Notes: a model not told the origin generated them from the sequence alone. DNA of 64,000 bases from Ypsolopha sequella (GCA_934047225.1 CAKOHE010000089.1:524501-588500); one strand, 5' to 3'; numbered from the stretch's first letter, positions 1-13,432 are shown. Translations and numbers: made by a program.

Positions 1-3000
1 ATGAAAAGGGATGAGGGGCACGTTATTGCTCTTATGCAAAGGGATGAAGGGCGCGTTATTGCTCTTATGAAAAGGGATGAGGGGCACGTTATTGCTCTTA
101 TGCAATGGGATAAGGGGCGCGTTATTGCTCTTATGCAAAGGGATGAAGGGCGCGTTATTGCTCTTATGAAAAGGGATGAGGGGCACGTTATTGCTCTTAT
201 GCAAAGGGATGAAGGGCGCGTTATTGCTCTTATGCAAAGGGATGAGGGGCACGTTATTGCTCTTATGCAATGGGATAAGGGGCGCGTTACTGCTCTTATG
301 CAAAGGGATAAGGGGCACCGTATTGCTCTTATGCAAAGGGATGAAGGGCGCGTTATTGCTCTTATGCAAAGGGATGAGGGGCACGTTATTGCTCTTATGC
401 GAAGGGATAAGGGGCGCGTTATTGCTCTTATGCAAAGGGATGAGGGGCACGTTATTGCTCTTATGCAATGGGATAAGGGGCGCGTTATTGCTCTTATGCA
501 AAGGGATGAGGGGCACGTTCTTTCTCTTATGCGAAGGGATAAGGGGCGCGTTATTGCTCTTATGCAAAGGGATGAGGGGCACGTTATTGCTCTTATGCAA
601 TGGGATAAGGGGCGCTTTATTGCTCTTATGCAAAGGGATAAGGGGCACGTTATTGCTCTTATGCAAAGGGATGAAGGGCGCGTTATTGCTCTTATGCGAA
701 GGGATAAGGGGCACGTTATTGCTCTTATGCAAAGGGATAAGGGGCACGTTATTGCTCTTATGCAAAGGGATGAAGGGCGCGTTATTGCTCTTATGCGAAG
801 GGATAAGGGGCACGTTATTGCTCTTATGCAAAGGGATAATAGGCACGTTATTGCTCTTATGCAAAGGGATGAGGGGAACGTTATTGCTCTTATTCGAAGG
901 GATAAGGGGCACGTTCTTGCTCTTATGCAAAGGGATAAGGGGCGCGTTATTGCTCTTATGCAAAGGGATGAGGGGCGCGTTATTGCTCTTATGCAAAGGG
1001 ATGAAGGGCGCGTTATTGCTCTTATGCAAAGGGATGAGGGGCACGTTCTTGCTCTTATGCGAAGGGATAAGGGGCACGTTATTGCTCTTATGCAAAGGGA
1101 TAAGGGGCACGTTATTGCTCTTATGCAAAGGGATGAGGGGCACGTTATTGCTCTTATGCAATGGGATAAGGGGCGCGTTATTGCTCTTATGCAAAGGGAT
1201 AAGGGGCACGTTATTGCTCTTATGCAAAGGGATGAAGGGCGCGTTATTGCTCTTATGAAAAGGGATGAGGGGCACGTTATTGCTCTTATGCAAAGGGATG
1301 AAGGGCGCGTTATTGCTCTTATGCAAAGGGTTAAGGGGCACGTTATTGCTCTTATGCAAAGGGATGAAGGGCGCGTTATTGCTCTTATGCGAAGGGATAA
1401 GGGGCGCGTTATTGCTCTTTTGCAAAGGGATGAGGGGCACGTTCTTGCTCTTATGCGAAGGGATAAGGGGCACGTTATTGCTCTTATGCAAAGGGATGAA
1501 GGGCGCGTTATTGCTCTTATGAAAAGGGATGAGGGGCACGTTATTGCTCTTATGCAAAGGGATGAAGGGCGCGTTATTGCTCTTATGCAAAGGGATAAGG
1601 GGCACGTTATTGCTCTTATGCAAAGGGATGAAGGGCGCGTTATTGCTCTTATGCGAAGGGATAAGGGGCGCGTTATTGCTCTTTTGCAAAGGGATGAGGG
1701 GCACGTTCTTGCTCTTATGCGAAGGGATAAGGGGCACGTTCTTGCTCTTATGCGAAGGGATAAGGGGCGCGTTATTGCTCTTATGCGAAGGGATAAGGGG
1801 CACGTTCTTGCCCTTATGCGAAGTGATAAGAGGCGCGTTTTTACTCTTATGCAAAGGGATGAGGGGCACGTTCTTTCTCTTATGCGAAGGGATAAGGGGC
1901 GCGTTATTGCTCTTATGCAAAGGGATGAGGGGCACGTTATTGCTCTTATGCAATGGGATAAGGGGCGCTTTATTGCTCTTATGCAAAGGGATAAGGGGCA
2001 CGTTATTGCTCTTATGCAAAGGGATGAAGGGCGCGTTATTGCTCTTATGCGAAGGGATAAGGGGCACGTTATTGCTCTTATGCAAAGGGATAAGGGGCAC
2101 GTTATTGCTCTTATGCAAAGGGATGAAGGGCGCGTTATTGCTCTTATGCGAAGGGATAAGGGGCACGTTATTGCTCTTATGCAAAGGGATAATAGGCACG
2201 TTATTGCTCTTATGCAAAGGGATGAGGGGAACGTTATTGCTCTTATTCGAAGGGATAAGGGGCACGTTCTTGCTCTTATGCAAAGGGATAAGGGGCGCGT
2301 TATTGCTCTTATGCAAAGGGATGAGGGGCGCGTTATTGCTCTTATGCAAAGGGATGAAGGGCGCGTTATTGCTCTTATGCAAAGGGATGAGGGGCACGTT
2401 CTTGCTCTTATGCGAAGGGATAAGGGGCACGTTATTGCTCTTATGCAAAGGGATAAGGGGCACGTTATTGCTCTTATGCAAAGGGATGAGGGGCACGTTA
2501 TTGCTCTTATGCGAAGGGATAAGGGGCACGTTCTTGCTCTTATGCGAAGGGATAAGGGGCACATTATTGCTCTTATGCGAAGGGATAAGGGGCGCATTCT
2601 TACCCTTATGCGAAGGGATAAGGGGCACGTTATTGCTCATATGCAAAGGGATGAAGGGCGCGTTATTTCTCTTATGAAAAGGGATGAGGGGCACGTTATT
2701 GCTCTTATGCAAAGGGATGAAGGGCGCGTTATTGCTCTTATGCAAAGGGATAAGGGGCACGTTATTGCTCTTATGCAAAGGGATGAAGGGCGCGTTATTG
2801 CTCTTATGCAAAGGGATGAGGGGCACGTTATTGCTCTTATGCGAAGGGATAAGGGGCACGTTCTTGCTCTTATGCGAAGGGATAAGGGGCACATTATTGC
2901 TCTTATGCGAAGGGATAAGGGGCGCATTCTTACCCTTATGCGAAGGGATAAGGGGCACGTTATTGCTCATATGCAAAGGGATGAAGGGCGCGTTATTGCT

Positions 3001-3195
3001 CTTATGAAAAGGGATGAGGGGCACGTTATTGCTCTTATGCAAAGGGATGAAGGGCGCGTTATTGCTCTTATGCAAAGGGATAAGGGGCACGTTATTGCTC
3101 TTATGCAAAGGGATGAAGGGCGCGTTATTGCTCTTATGCAAAGGGATAAGGGGCACGTTATTGCTCTTATGCAAAGGGATGATGAACGTTGCAAC
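1..3195 (+). repeat. 33-bp minisatellite array (about 97 units)
   Basis: Tandem units of 33 bp, roughly ATGCAAAGGGATGAGGGG followed by CACGTTATTGCTCTT, run from the left window edge, so the array is cut there. Because 33 is a multiple of three, the + frame stays open to a stop near 3213 as an 11-residue repeat; other frames on both strands are also long and open. Most unit differences change the residue (GAG/AAG, CAC/CGC, ATT/CTT, CAA/CGA/AAA); only GAA/GAG is commonly silent. That argues against selection on a protein. I call it noncoding satellite DNA, though a coding fragment cannot be excluded because the left end is missing. Confidence 0.95.
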
Positions 3196-3252
3196 CGTGA
3201 CATATCCTCCTAAGTACCGATGAACGTTGCAACCGTGACATATCCTCCTAAG
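3181..3252 (+). repeat. 38-bp direct duplication at the array edge
   Basis: The block beginning gatgaacgttgcaaccgtg at 3181 recurs at 3219, a 38-bp period, right where the 33-bp array ends. It shares only a few bases with the 33-bp unit and looks like separate edge sequence. Confidence 0.8.
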
Positions 3253-3785
3253 ACTGTCAACTAATCCACATAAGTAATTTGACGTTCACAACACAATATT
3301 TATTCTTATAGACAAAAAATAAAATATACAAATGAACATTAGATAGGTATGTACAATATGCTTGCAATAAAAATATTGAGGAATGAGTATGTAAATATTG
3401 TATGATTGGATTTAAAACCCAATACATAATTAAATAAATATGACCTAATAAACACAAAGCTGCAACTATAATTAAGCTTCACACAACTCCATCTTTATAA
3501 TTATTCCATACTGTTGAGAATAGTGATGAAGTGAACCTTGCTTTTCTATTGCAAGATAACGTTAATTGTAAGGTTGCTGCACAATAACGTTTGACAGCCA
3601 ATAAAAAGTCACGGACTTATTGACCCACCCTGGTAGTTTATTCTGATCTGATGACCCAGTGACTCACGGGCGAAGCTGTAAGAAGTAGAGTAAAATAAAC
3701 ATCGATTCAAAAATAAAACGTTTCAAATACACACTATTTCTGGCGGTAATATATGATAGTATTCAGCAACAAACGTTGAAGTAAC

Positions 3786-3829
3786 GGAATGCACCCTTCG
3801 AGCCTCCTGAAGAAATCAGGGTGCATTCC
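3786..3829. repeat. Short perfect hairpin
   Basis: ggaatgcaccct at 3786 is repeated as its exact reverse complement agggtgcattcc ending at 3829, around a 20-base loop, followed directly by a C-rich run. Probably the residue of a small inverted-repeat element. Confidence 0.7.
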
Positions 3830-6240
3830 ATCCCATCCCCCCCCCCCCCGTCCGCTCCGGCTCAAGATATATGATTTTAATAATCGTCAAGATTACGTCA
3901 CTACGATCCGGCCCCTTGCATCTTGCGCAGTGTTGCCACATTCTATTATTAAGAATTCCCTTAAAATAAATACGACTGTGAATGAAATGCTTAACTTTTT
4001 TAATTATGACAAATAGTATATGAAACCTTTTGCTACAGGTAATTTTTTTTTTTGAATTTCGTGTTTTTAAGTTTAGCTCACGCAATTTGAAAGAGCTGAG
4101 GGACTGATGAATTACACCTGATTTGATCCGGGAAAATGTAAGGAAAATCTTATATGAAATACTTCTTCAAAACAGATTACTTTTACATCTTTATTGACGG
4201 ACTTGAAATCTATTCTGTCAGTGTTATTGGAGGGAGCTCTAGCTCTACCAAGCAAGACATTTTAAACTTCAAGATTTGCGTAGAAAATTTTAGCGTTAAT
4301 CTCAAATCTTCGAGTGCGGGAAAACCGAAATTCAAGATGGCGGATTCAATATGGCGGGAAATTCAACATGGCGTCGACGGGAAGACTAAAACTGCGGGAG
4401 TGACTGATATTGCGCCGGGTGTTTCAGGGGTTTCCGGGGTTTTCTTAGTATTTTATATTAACAAAATCACAATAATAACCTCTTTATATGAACCTTAGAT
4501 CGGTATACCGAACAAGAAGTAAGTCGCAACAGGTATAAAAGAGCAATAAAACTTTTATGCTGGCGTAGCAGTTAGCACTCTATGTGAAAAAATTAATCCA
4601 AAACCGCGAACGTAAAAAAAAGGTGGAAGGAGTCGCAGCTAAGTAACTACTGAAGCATAGCAATGGCGGCGGTTTGAAAGTGTTTGAGTGCGGACTTACT
4701 ATGGAAATTGGCTTACTATGATGAGAATGTGTGCGTTAACGGGCTCGTGCGTACAAGCAGGTCGGATTACTACAGGTGCTTCAGTTGTTTGTTAGCGAAA
4801 CTCTGTCCGGGATATTTTAACGTCCGTGTCCAAAACGCACATTGTTTACGACAGGAAATGTAGACAACACGATCATTTTCAGACGCGTAAGAGCAAAATT
4901 TCTACAATTTACATTTAAATTAAATTCTTAGCGGTAAACAATTTTAATCAATGAGGGGTTTTCAAAGTCAAATTAAAAAAGAAAAAGTAGTGCCGAACGA
5001 CACAATAGATGGCGCAGCCTGTATTAAAAGTGTCAAAAAAGTCTATCCAGTGGCAACACTGGATTCTTTTGATTTTGACACTTCTTCTTTTCTTTTTTCT
5101 TTTTTATGGTCAACCCATGCCTCAAATGTATTATTGCTAAGATCCATTGTTCTTTCCGTAATTAGTTAAACTGTGTGTTCCTATATTTTTACAATTTAGC
5201 CACAACGCATGGGCTGACCATGTTGAAAGTTGAATGAAATACCAAGCTATTAACGTAATTAATATAGATAGAAAACAACATTGTTGGATTTAACAATTGA
5301 ATTGACAATTTTTATCTTGCTTCCCACAGATTATAAAATAATCTTTGCTTTTTGACACTTGAAAGCAGGGTAACGCCATCTGTGTTTACTTCTGAAAGCT
5401 TGATCAAGTTCAGTCTGGAAAACCGCTCATTATACTCTCGTTCAAAATAATAGGTGTGTTCGGGTGTCATTTATCAAACGGCGTCAGCCTTCCAATGACT
5501 CAGTGCGACTTTTGTGAAATATGCCTTTATATCTTTGGCTTGATGAGTTCTGTTTACGTTTTATTTATCTTTCATTTTCTTGGTGACAGTGAGGGGAGAT
5601 GGCGGAACAATCATTAATTCATATCATTATTCCGTTTTCATCAAAATGCAAGTAGGTTTTGTCTTCAAAATGAAGCGGAGACAGCTGAAGATGTAACATT
5701 TTCTTGCGATATTAAATTTCAACCAGCTTCCTGTTATTACGTATCTAGCAGCGTAACTTAAAGTGAGATCATTTTCCGAACCTACCAAAGATAAAATCAT
5801 TGCCAAACTCAGTGATGCTGGAAAGTAAAACCAATTTTACAAGCTCCAGAACATGAAAAAGAGCATTTCAATTCATAGACGCGCAATGCCTTTTGAGGGG
5901 ACTAAAAGTTTGGCGCGATCTGCACTCGTTACCTTATAAAGCCTACTTAGCTGTGATAGTTTTCCTTTTAGTTTCGTTATGTATACTACTGCCGTGATTT
6001 TTTTCACGTCTCCAAATACAACCGTTTCGCTGGCAGGGGGGGGGACACTTAACAAAAATTAACAATTTTAAGCTTAATATATCGCAAACGGAACCCTGGA
6101 TCGAAAAATGGTCTTGTCACACCTCAATATTTTTAAATTACCTATCCAACGACATCCCACACTAGGGCATAGACGAGAAAAAAAAATCATCCCTACTTTA
6201 CGTGTTTCGGAGATACCCTAAAAAAAAAACTTTTCCAAAA

Positions 6241-6410
6241 TTTTACTGGACCACTTCATCGGCTTGATAAATATGTACACGCATGCCAAATTACAGCTTT
6301 CTACTATTAATAGTCTCTAAGGTTAGACGCGGACAGACAAACAGACAGAAAGACGGACATGGCGAAACTATAAGGGTTCCTTGTTGTGACTAAGGAACGC
6401 TAAAAATTAA
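6241..6410 (-). repeat. Dispersed repeat (ggttccgt/cagacagacgg family) fragment
   Basis: Contains a run of cagaca/gacgg words ending in aactataagggttcc, the reverse-strand form of the widespread repeat that begins agggttccgt. Related fragments lie at 7177, 45060 and 54000. Confidence 0.6.
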
Positions 6411-6527
6411 GGGGTAAACTTAATAATGTAAATAATGTAAATATTTTGAATAAATATATTAAACAACACACGTATTATTGTTGTTGACTGCTTGACAACT
6501 GCTTCCGTGGCGGTTTGACAACACAGC

Positions 6528-6610
6528 GTGTGTCATCGTCTTAAGAACGATACTCCTCCTAATGGTGAAATTGTTTTGATCGAACAGTTGGCATGAAGTC
6601 AACGATAACA
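6528..6610 (+). repeat. Diverged copy of the end of the 43980-44600 TIR element
   Basis: The stretch with cttaagaacgatact and then gaacagttggcatga matches, with many changes, the right part of the TIR element at 44505-44570. Confidence 0.45.
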
Positions 6611-6709
6611 ATACCTGGATGTAAAATCCAATTTACAAAATATTTGAAAAAAATGAAAATTGTTATGCGATGCCATGCATATAATTTTTGTTTTTGGTGG
6701 CCTGATTAA

Positions 6710-6730
6710 GATAAGATAAGATAAGATAAA
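6710..6730 (+). repeat. (gataa)n microsatellite
   Basis: About four tandem aagat/gataa units. Confidence 0.85.
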
Positions 6731-7176
6731 AATAACTTTATTCAGATGAAACAAACATTAAATAAATCCCAAAAAAAATGTTTAAATTTAGGTGGGTACA
6801 CTGAAAACTTATTTAATTCAAACGATTATCTGGCGGTCCTCAAACTAAGACGAGCTTGATTCGTGAGGACCTTTATTAGTGTGCACACTTGTTAACTGAT
6901 AAAAAGAGACGTCGACAAATATCATTACTTTTTCAATACTTTGAGTTTTTTTGCGCATTATACAATGTGAAAACAATAAGAAACAAGATTTTGATACACA
7001 AAAATTATATCCTGAAAGATTAACACATATATACATACATGTATACATATAAAATGAAGACTTATTGTTTCAACACGACATTTTTTAAATGATAATTCTT
7101 TTTCAAATTCATCTTTCGCCAACAATTGACAAAAGTGATGGTAATTTTCACTTGTTTAGTAGCAGATTTCATTTTT

Positions 7177-7462
7177 AGGGTTCCGTACCCAAAGGGTACC
7201 AACGGGACCCTATTACTAAGACTCCGCTGTCCGTCTGTCACCAGGCTGTATCTAATGAACCGTGATAGTTAGACAGTTGAAATTTTCACAGATGATGTAT
7301 TTCTGTTGCCGCTATAACAAAAAAATACTAAAAACAGAATAAAACAAATATTTAAGGGGGCTCCCATACAAAAGATATGTTTTTTTTTGCTGTTTTTATA
7401 GATAATGATACGGAACCATTCGTTCGCGAGTCTGACTCGCACTTGGCTGGTTTTTTTATTCA
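7177..7462 (+). repeat. Dispersed repeat, agggttccgtaccc family
   Basis: Starts agggttccgtacccaaaggg and ends gcgagtctgactcgcacttgg. Both motifs are shared with other fragments in the window (28463, 29322, 45060, 54000). Non-autonomous, no coding capacity. Confidence 0.7.
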
Positions 7463-7818
7463 TGTGTCTGGACCAGGGCAGCTTTTCTGGGATTATTTTT
7501 CACTTGCAAAATTAGACTTTTGTTAATGACGTGATAAATACTATGCCATATAAAGTCGAGTGACTAAACCTTGTCAAATAATAATATATACTACACAATC
7601 TAAGAAATACATTTTTTATGTTTTAAGTCGAGTAAATCAATACACATTCTTACAAAAACCGTTTTAAAACTACATGCAATTTTTCCACACGCTCCAGACT
7701 CACCGTGGACGGCTACATACATGCGGTCAAATGATTCACTTGGTATCACCGCTCATAGACGTGTTCTCATCTCAAACAATTTACGATTACAAGAAAGGCT
7801 GATACAACTATAGTACTA

Positions 7819-8060
7819 CTAGCTTTTGCCCGCGGATCTGCTCGCGTTGTATTCGGTTTAACGTCATAATTTTTCCTATGAAAACAGTGTTTTTTTCTGG
7901 ATAAAATGTAGCCTTGTGTTAATTCAGGGTATAAGCTATCTCCACTCCAAATTTTATCTAAATCCATCAAACTATTTCAGTGTGAAGAAGTAACAAACAT
8001 ACAAACTCACACACACCCTCTCACACCCTCCACCCATAAACTTTCGCATTTATGTACGTT
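7819..8060 (+). repeat. Dispersed lepidopteran-type repeat (gcttttgcccgcgg core)
   Basis: Begins actagcttttgcccgcgg and contains aaaatgtagccttgtg and aacaaacatacaaac, matching the arrangement seen at 29430-29760. Shares its head with 25034 and 52461. Confidence 0.65.
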
Positions 8061-9443
8061 ATATTATCTACCCAGTACACGTCTACCAAGACAACAATAT
8101 TTGTCCGTCAGTTTAGTAGTTATAGCCAATTTATAATATAAAAACATGTTTAGTACAAAATTCAAGTTTGTTATATGTATATAAAAGACGAACTAGTCAT
8201 AATAGTAGTTTATGCTACAAGGGCGAAAAGGAATAAATTAAGAGGACTTTATAAAACACGAGCGTAGCGAGTGTTTTAAACGTAACCGAGTAACTTGTTG
8301 CTCTTACGCCCGTGTATCATATTACATTTTTCAATGCATAGTTTGAGGAAATAAAACAAATATAATCTTGTGAACTTAAAATTATGATTGGCTCAAAAGG
8401 ACTGTATCGATAGCGGTTAAATATTGGAAAAAAAAGTTTAGCATTTATGGTACACAGGAAAGGCTGCAGGTTAGCCAACCATTGTAAATAAAAAAAAATA
8501 AAGCCCTAGGGCAAAATAATCGACTTTCTGTTCGGTTTTGATGCGTAAAAAGTGGGCCCTTTATGAGCATTTGCATTGAAAATAATAGTTATTTACAAGC
8601 AAAAAACAACTTCTAAAATCATCATATTTCTGTAAGCTTATCCATGTTACCTTCGTTATAGAGGAGTAGACTCACTAACTAACCCTGCCATTGCTCTGAC
8701 GAAAACGGCATTTATTGGTACTAAAACTGATAATCGTAGCTACCGGGGTATTAAACGAGTTCATAATATACACGTCATCAAAGACTGGTATTCATGTACT
8801 GCTCTAGGAGATGTTACGTATTCTAGTTAGTAACAATAAATGAAGCCTCATGATTTGCTGAATAACTCACATTAAATCAAATTAAAGTTGCGCCAAATCA
8901 AAACCATTATCGGAGAAAAATAACACACGTCAAGTTTTAGCAAATATTGTAACATAGTATTAAAGTGGGTCAGGTGCAGGGTTACCACTTAAAAATTTGA
9001 AAAATCCTGATAAAAAGCCGAACATTTCAATAAAAGTCCGGATATTTATTTTATTTTTTCAAAATACAGCTAGACTGCTATTAGCTGCCATTTTATACCT
9101 GATGTGTTCAGAATTACATTATTTTTCTAAACAAATTCTACAAGCTATAAAACAAACTATGATAGAAATAAATTATTATTACACGTGTAGGTGTATGGTT
9201 TCCTTTTGGGTTTTAAATGATATTGCATTTGTGCCACTGACGGACGGAAGGCTTCGCAAAAGGTTTTCGATTTACAACGGAACACTAGAAAGTGTTCTGC
9301 AATTTAAAACAAGAACCATTAAAAGGGATCCCTATTGTATAATTTACTTAACTGAACCCCTGGTTAGTTCCTGAAATTCGTTAGAGCTCTATTGCTAATT
9401 GCTGGAACATTTCTTGGAGAATAGTTAAAAAATAAATAATTAC

Positions 9444-9544
9444 CGTGAAATCTAATTGAGATTCCGCCTTCTTGTCCAGTAAGAAAGACATTGCCTTGTA
9501 GGCGAACCACCTGGATTCATAAGGCCTCGTGTTTCCAGTTACAT
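9444..9544 (-). CDS. Candidate host exon, possibly part of the eva-1 gene
   Basis: On the minus strand a strong acceptor (ttattttcag) precedes a 101-bp block ending at a gtaatt donor. Read with two leading bases it is fully open: VTGNTRPYESRWFAYKAMSF and 13 further residues. It enters in phase 1 and leaves in phase 0. The third eva-1 exon (43737-43856) leaves in phase 1, so the two could be spliced together, giving an Asp codon at the junction. I do not recognise the domain. Seen: splice sites, phase and an open, protein-like frame. Inferred: membership of the same gene. It could instead belong to an unrelated minus-strand gene. Confidence 0.55.
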
Positions 9545-9814
9545 CTGAAAATAAATAAAATATACCTATACAAAAACGAATCTGTATCACGGCGTGCATC
9601 GGTTAACGGGTGGGTACAGTGCGCGCCAATCTTTTAGTCGCCTCTGAAGATAGCCGCAAGAGGCGACGCAATAACCGTTTTACGGTGTCTGGGGGACGTT
9701 ACAGGAGCGAGAGCGCAGAGCACACCCGCCTGCGTGCCGCACCACCCCCCCTGCTCGCCATTTAGCAGGTGTCAACACTATGCGTTAGAGCTACGTCCGT
9801 ATACTACACACGCG

Positions 9815-9968
9815 TGTTAGCCGTTGTTTATATTAACAAAAATATACCTATAGATATAGATGGTATAATATGAGCTAAGGAACAATTTGTGACGTAGACA
9901 TTAAAATAGTCCGGCATGTGGAGCTTTGAGTACCTGACGCGTTTTATTTAATATCCTTTCTTCTATCA
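9815..9968 (+). repeat. 5' LTR (154 bp)
   Basis: Starts TG, ends CA. Shares both ends with 16484-16620; the middle differs by an insertion or deletion and substitutions, so the insertion is old. Confidence 0.7.
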
Positions 9969-10507
9969 TCAGAAGTGGGATCATTGAATAGATAAATATA
10001 CTCACCCCACTTTACATAAGCTAATAAACGCGAAAAAAAAAAGAAAAAAAAAAAGAAAGTTGAAAATAAATTACTAAAAAGCTATAAATACTATTGCGTA
10101 TAAACTGTGAAGCTTTAAATATAAATTGTGAAAAGCTTTTGAGAATACTGTGTTGAAAATGAGTGGTAAAAACGGAAAACGGCAAAACCAAGACAAAAGT
10201 GCAATAGTGCCAAAACAATGAGTGAACCATCTGTGACTTTGGAGCAAGGTTTAAGTGATTTAATTAATAGGACAAGTAAAGCCATTGTACTACCAAATTT
10301 CCATTCAAGTATAGGAGCTATATACCTAGAAGCTCGCGAATAGTGCAGATGTGCAGGCTTTAGCATCAAAAAGCTATATAGCACTATGAGTACCATTCTT
10401 GGCAGCCAGTCACTGTATATCATAATGTATAAGAAAACACCAAATACTTATTGTATTTGAATTGACGTACTTATCTAACTACATTATAATGTTGAAAGAT
10501 AAATAAA

Positions 10508-10537
10508 GTGAATTGAATTGAATTGAATTGAATTGAC
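10508..10537 (+). repeat. (gaatt)n microsatellite
   Basis: Five to six tandem gaatt units following an aataaagt stretch, resembling a retroposon 3' tail inserted in the LTR element interior. Confidence 0.75.
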
Positions 10538-11059
10538 TGCCACGGGAATTATACAAAGAATGGACAGGACACCGTTGGAGATGACCTGGCCTGCTGTAAA
10601 AGAGGATTTGACTACAACATAAATGCAGAGACTTGCATAGAGCCTTCAATATGAGTAGTGATCAATATTTTACGGTATCAATTTACGCTGCAAAGAAGCA
10701 TCGAATTCTGAAACAATTAAGGCTCAAGTTTACTGAAAAAGAGATAATGGAGATTTTATAACAGGATGTACTTATTTTAGATTCACACACTAAGTCAATT
10801 GCCAGTATAACTCATTTACAATCATCATACGAAACTTCACGAAAAACTTGCTCGATATACTCCAATTTCAGCGAATACGAGTAACAAAATTATAAGGACG
10901 ATAGTGATCAATAGGCGTCAAAACGTCCGAGAGTATCAATAGAAGCGTTGTCATCATCGATCGGTGCAATCGGATTGGAAATCTGCAACGCGAGTACCTA
11001 CTGTACAAGTGTGCAAAAATTACCTTTGAAACTCGACACAATCAGAAATATGACGCAGC

Positions 11060-11180
11060 ATCGTCATCTAAACAAAAACGAAATAAAATTTTAAAAATGT
11101 TCATTTTGGCACAAGAGGCTACACAGCAGAGGAATGCTGGACAAGAGTAGAACAAAGTAAGAAAACAAAGGATGTAAACT
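11060..11180 (+). pseudogene. Gag zinc-knuckle remnant
   Basis: A short open stretch reads HFGTRGYTAEECWTR, the G-x-x-G-x-T/H-x4-C-W pattern of a CCHC knuckle with the first Cys residues lost, followed by a stop. It lies in the interior of the degenerate LTR element and no flanking frame is intact. Confidence 0.45.
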
Positions 11181-13144
11181 ATATGTAACACTTCCCGAAA
11201 ATGGGAAATTATTACATGTTTTAACTGACAGCTTTGCACAATAATGAAATACGGCTTAGCATAATCGCCAAATGAAAAGGAATTTGAAATAAAATAAAAT
11301 AAAATGAAAGGAAATGTAATGAAATGAAATAAAATGAAATGATATGTAATGAATTAACAGTTGGTCAAATGACATTTATGAGAACTGTCATACGATCTGC
11401 TAAAACTACTGAAACAAATTAAAAAAAAACTGCTAACAATGAATTTTAAAATATCACCCTAAAAGTTGACTTCCACATAATACAAGATAAGTCGAGTTGG
11501 CTGCGACGCCATAACATCAAATAACTTCGTGTTCATAACAACCCAGGAAGGGACTTCAATAACAGGACGGCCGCAGTCCCAGAAATACTTATGACTATGT
11601 TTCTAATTTGACGACGACGTGATAAGAAGTGCTGTGAGTCAAGTACCTGCCGAAGCTAAACGCAAGTTACTTGAGTTATTAAATAAACACTCGTCACTCA
11701 GGCCTAATCGCTACAAAGAATAATAGTCGTGAAAACAGCTGTGAAGCAAAAACGTACTACGACGAATGAACTGGTCGTTTATCGTTAATATTTACGAGCA
11801 AAATGACAAGATATTAGAAATGGAACTTAAAAGATAAAATTATGAGAGAAACTATTTCACCCTTTGTAGCAATAAGTTCTAATGGTAAAAAAAATGAAAA
11901 TTAAAGTAAGAGCAATAGAATGTGCGTAAATTATTGAGCTGTAACAGGACAGCTACCAAGAAAAGATATCCGCTGCCATTAATTGATGATCGGTTAGGCA
12001 AAATGGGTAAATCATGATATTTGAGTACCTACCCTTTGATGTGATTTCCATGGGATTCTGATTCAGAAAGAGACATTGGTCAATTGAGAGTTGAGAGTAC
12101 TTTTTGGAGTCAGTAATGGACGTACCTACAAAGAGCAGTAAACATTGCACTTGGAGCTTTAAGAAATAAATGTCAATACAGGAAGAAAGCTTCACCTGAA
12201 AAATTCAAATATCACAGGTGTCTTTTGTATATTGTACGCCATAAAATACTTCCGAATATATCAAATTTGTATCAAGTTTAATTAATCATAGACTGAAATG
12301 CTCTAAAAGCTATATTGACAACGCAAGGTTTGTTACCACAAGTGACCAGATGGTGGGTTTGCATACAAAACTTCAACTGAAATGTAAGCAATATAAAACA
12401 AGTTGACTTTCTAAACAAAAATCCATCTCAAAATATTGTCCAAAATACACAAATAATGATCAGATAACAAGCTACTCAGAAAAGCAAAATATGGAAGTAA
12501 CGGACTTAATAAATAAAGCTCAATCTAAAAGAACACGTCATTAAGAATAAAATTAAATAAATAAATGAAGAATAAAATTCTGATGGCAGTTATATAAAAC
12601 GAGGCACGATATTGTGTGGCCACAGCAGTTAGATTTAATCTAATAAGATATATATAAGATATAGCCATACCACATTGGTTTGGACAAAATGCTAGATTCT
12701 AGCAAAATACTGGTTCCCTAAAATTACAACTTTTGTATGAAAGTAAAGTGGACATGGGTGGACAGCTTTTGGTTCAACAAATGATTGCTTCAGATATATA
12801 TATATTACTATCAGTGGATGCTTGCACAAAAACTAGAACCATTGGAAAAACCTTACAAACTCTGAAAATGTAGAAAAGCAGAATAATTCCTCATAAGATT
12901 GGTTATTGAAGTAAGCAGAGCCAAGTGACAGACTGAACACTAGGTAGCAACTATTATAAAACTATGAATATGTGAAGTTAGTAAAGGTACAAAATACATA
13001 ATAGTACTTAAAGGGTCAGAATGAGCGAGCGTATTATGGAAAACGCAGTTAACACTAAACACCACTTAGTAAAAAAGGAATAGATGAACACCCGAAATAC
13101 CCGCCTTAAGTGGTAGTCCTTGAAATTTAATCAGCTGTTGATAT

Positions 13145-13432
13145 TGAACAAGAGAAATAATGCACTGAAAATAAAAGCAAGATTCGATAAAATGCGATGA
13201 AATAACATATTAATAATGTACTGAAAATAAAAACCAAAATCAATAAAATATGAAAGAAGTAATATGATAATGAACTGAAAATAAAAGCAAGATTCGATAA
13301 AATGCGATGAAATAACATAATAATAATGTACTGAAAATGAAAACCAGATTCGATAAAATATGAAGAAATAACATGATTTTGTACTGGAAATAAAAATCAG
13401 ATTCGATAAAATACAAATAAAATAACATACAA
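13145..13432 (+). repeat. Diverged tandem repeat, about 60-bp unit
   Basis: The word agattcgataaaat recurs four to five times with spacing near 60 bp, each followed by gaaataacat and tgtactgaaaataaaa variants. Units differ by point changes and small deletions. It sits between the integrase remnant and earlier pol debris of the LTR element. Confidence 0.8.

Larger units (their letters stand above)
3253..9443. other. No gene recognised; repeat-fragment rich intron or intergenic DNA
   Basis: About 6.2 kb of AT-rich sequence. No open frame looks like a recognisable protein. It holds the short hairpin and dispersed repeat fragments listed separately. If the eva-1 model is right, most of this lies downstream of, or within the last introns of, that minus-strand gene. 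Confidence 0.6.

Noticed and set aside
2637..3203. Minus-strand frames across the 33-bp array
   Set aside because: Shadows of the repeat periodicity.
5880..5960. Diverged end of the 9617 MITE (ctaaaagtttggcgcg)
   Set aside because: Only about 16 bases match and no second end was found.
8997..9374. 125-codon plus-strand frame
   Set aside because: No domain and AT-rich, leucine/isoleucine-rich translation; no splice or start context supports a gene.
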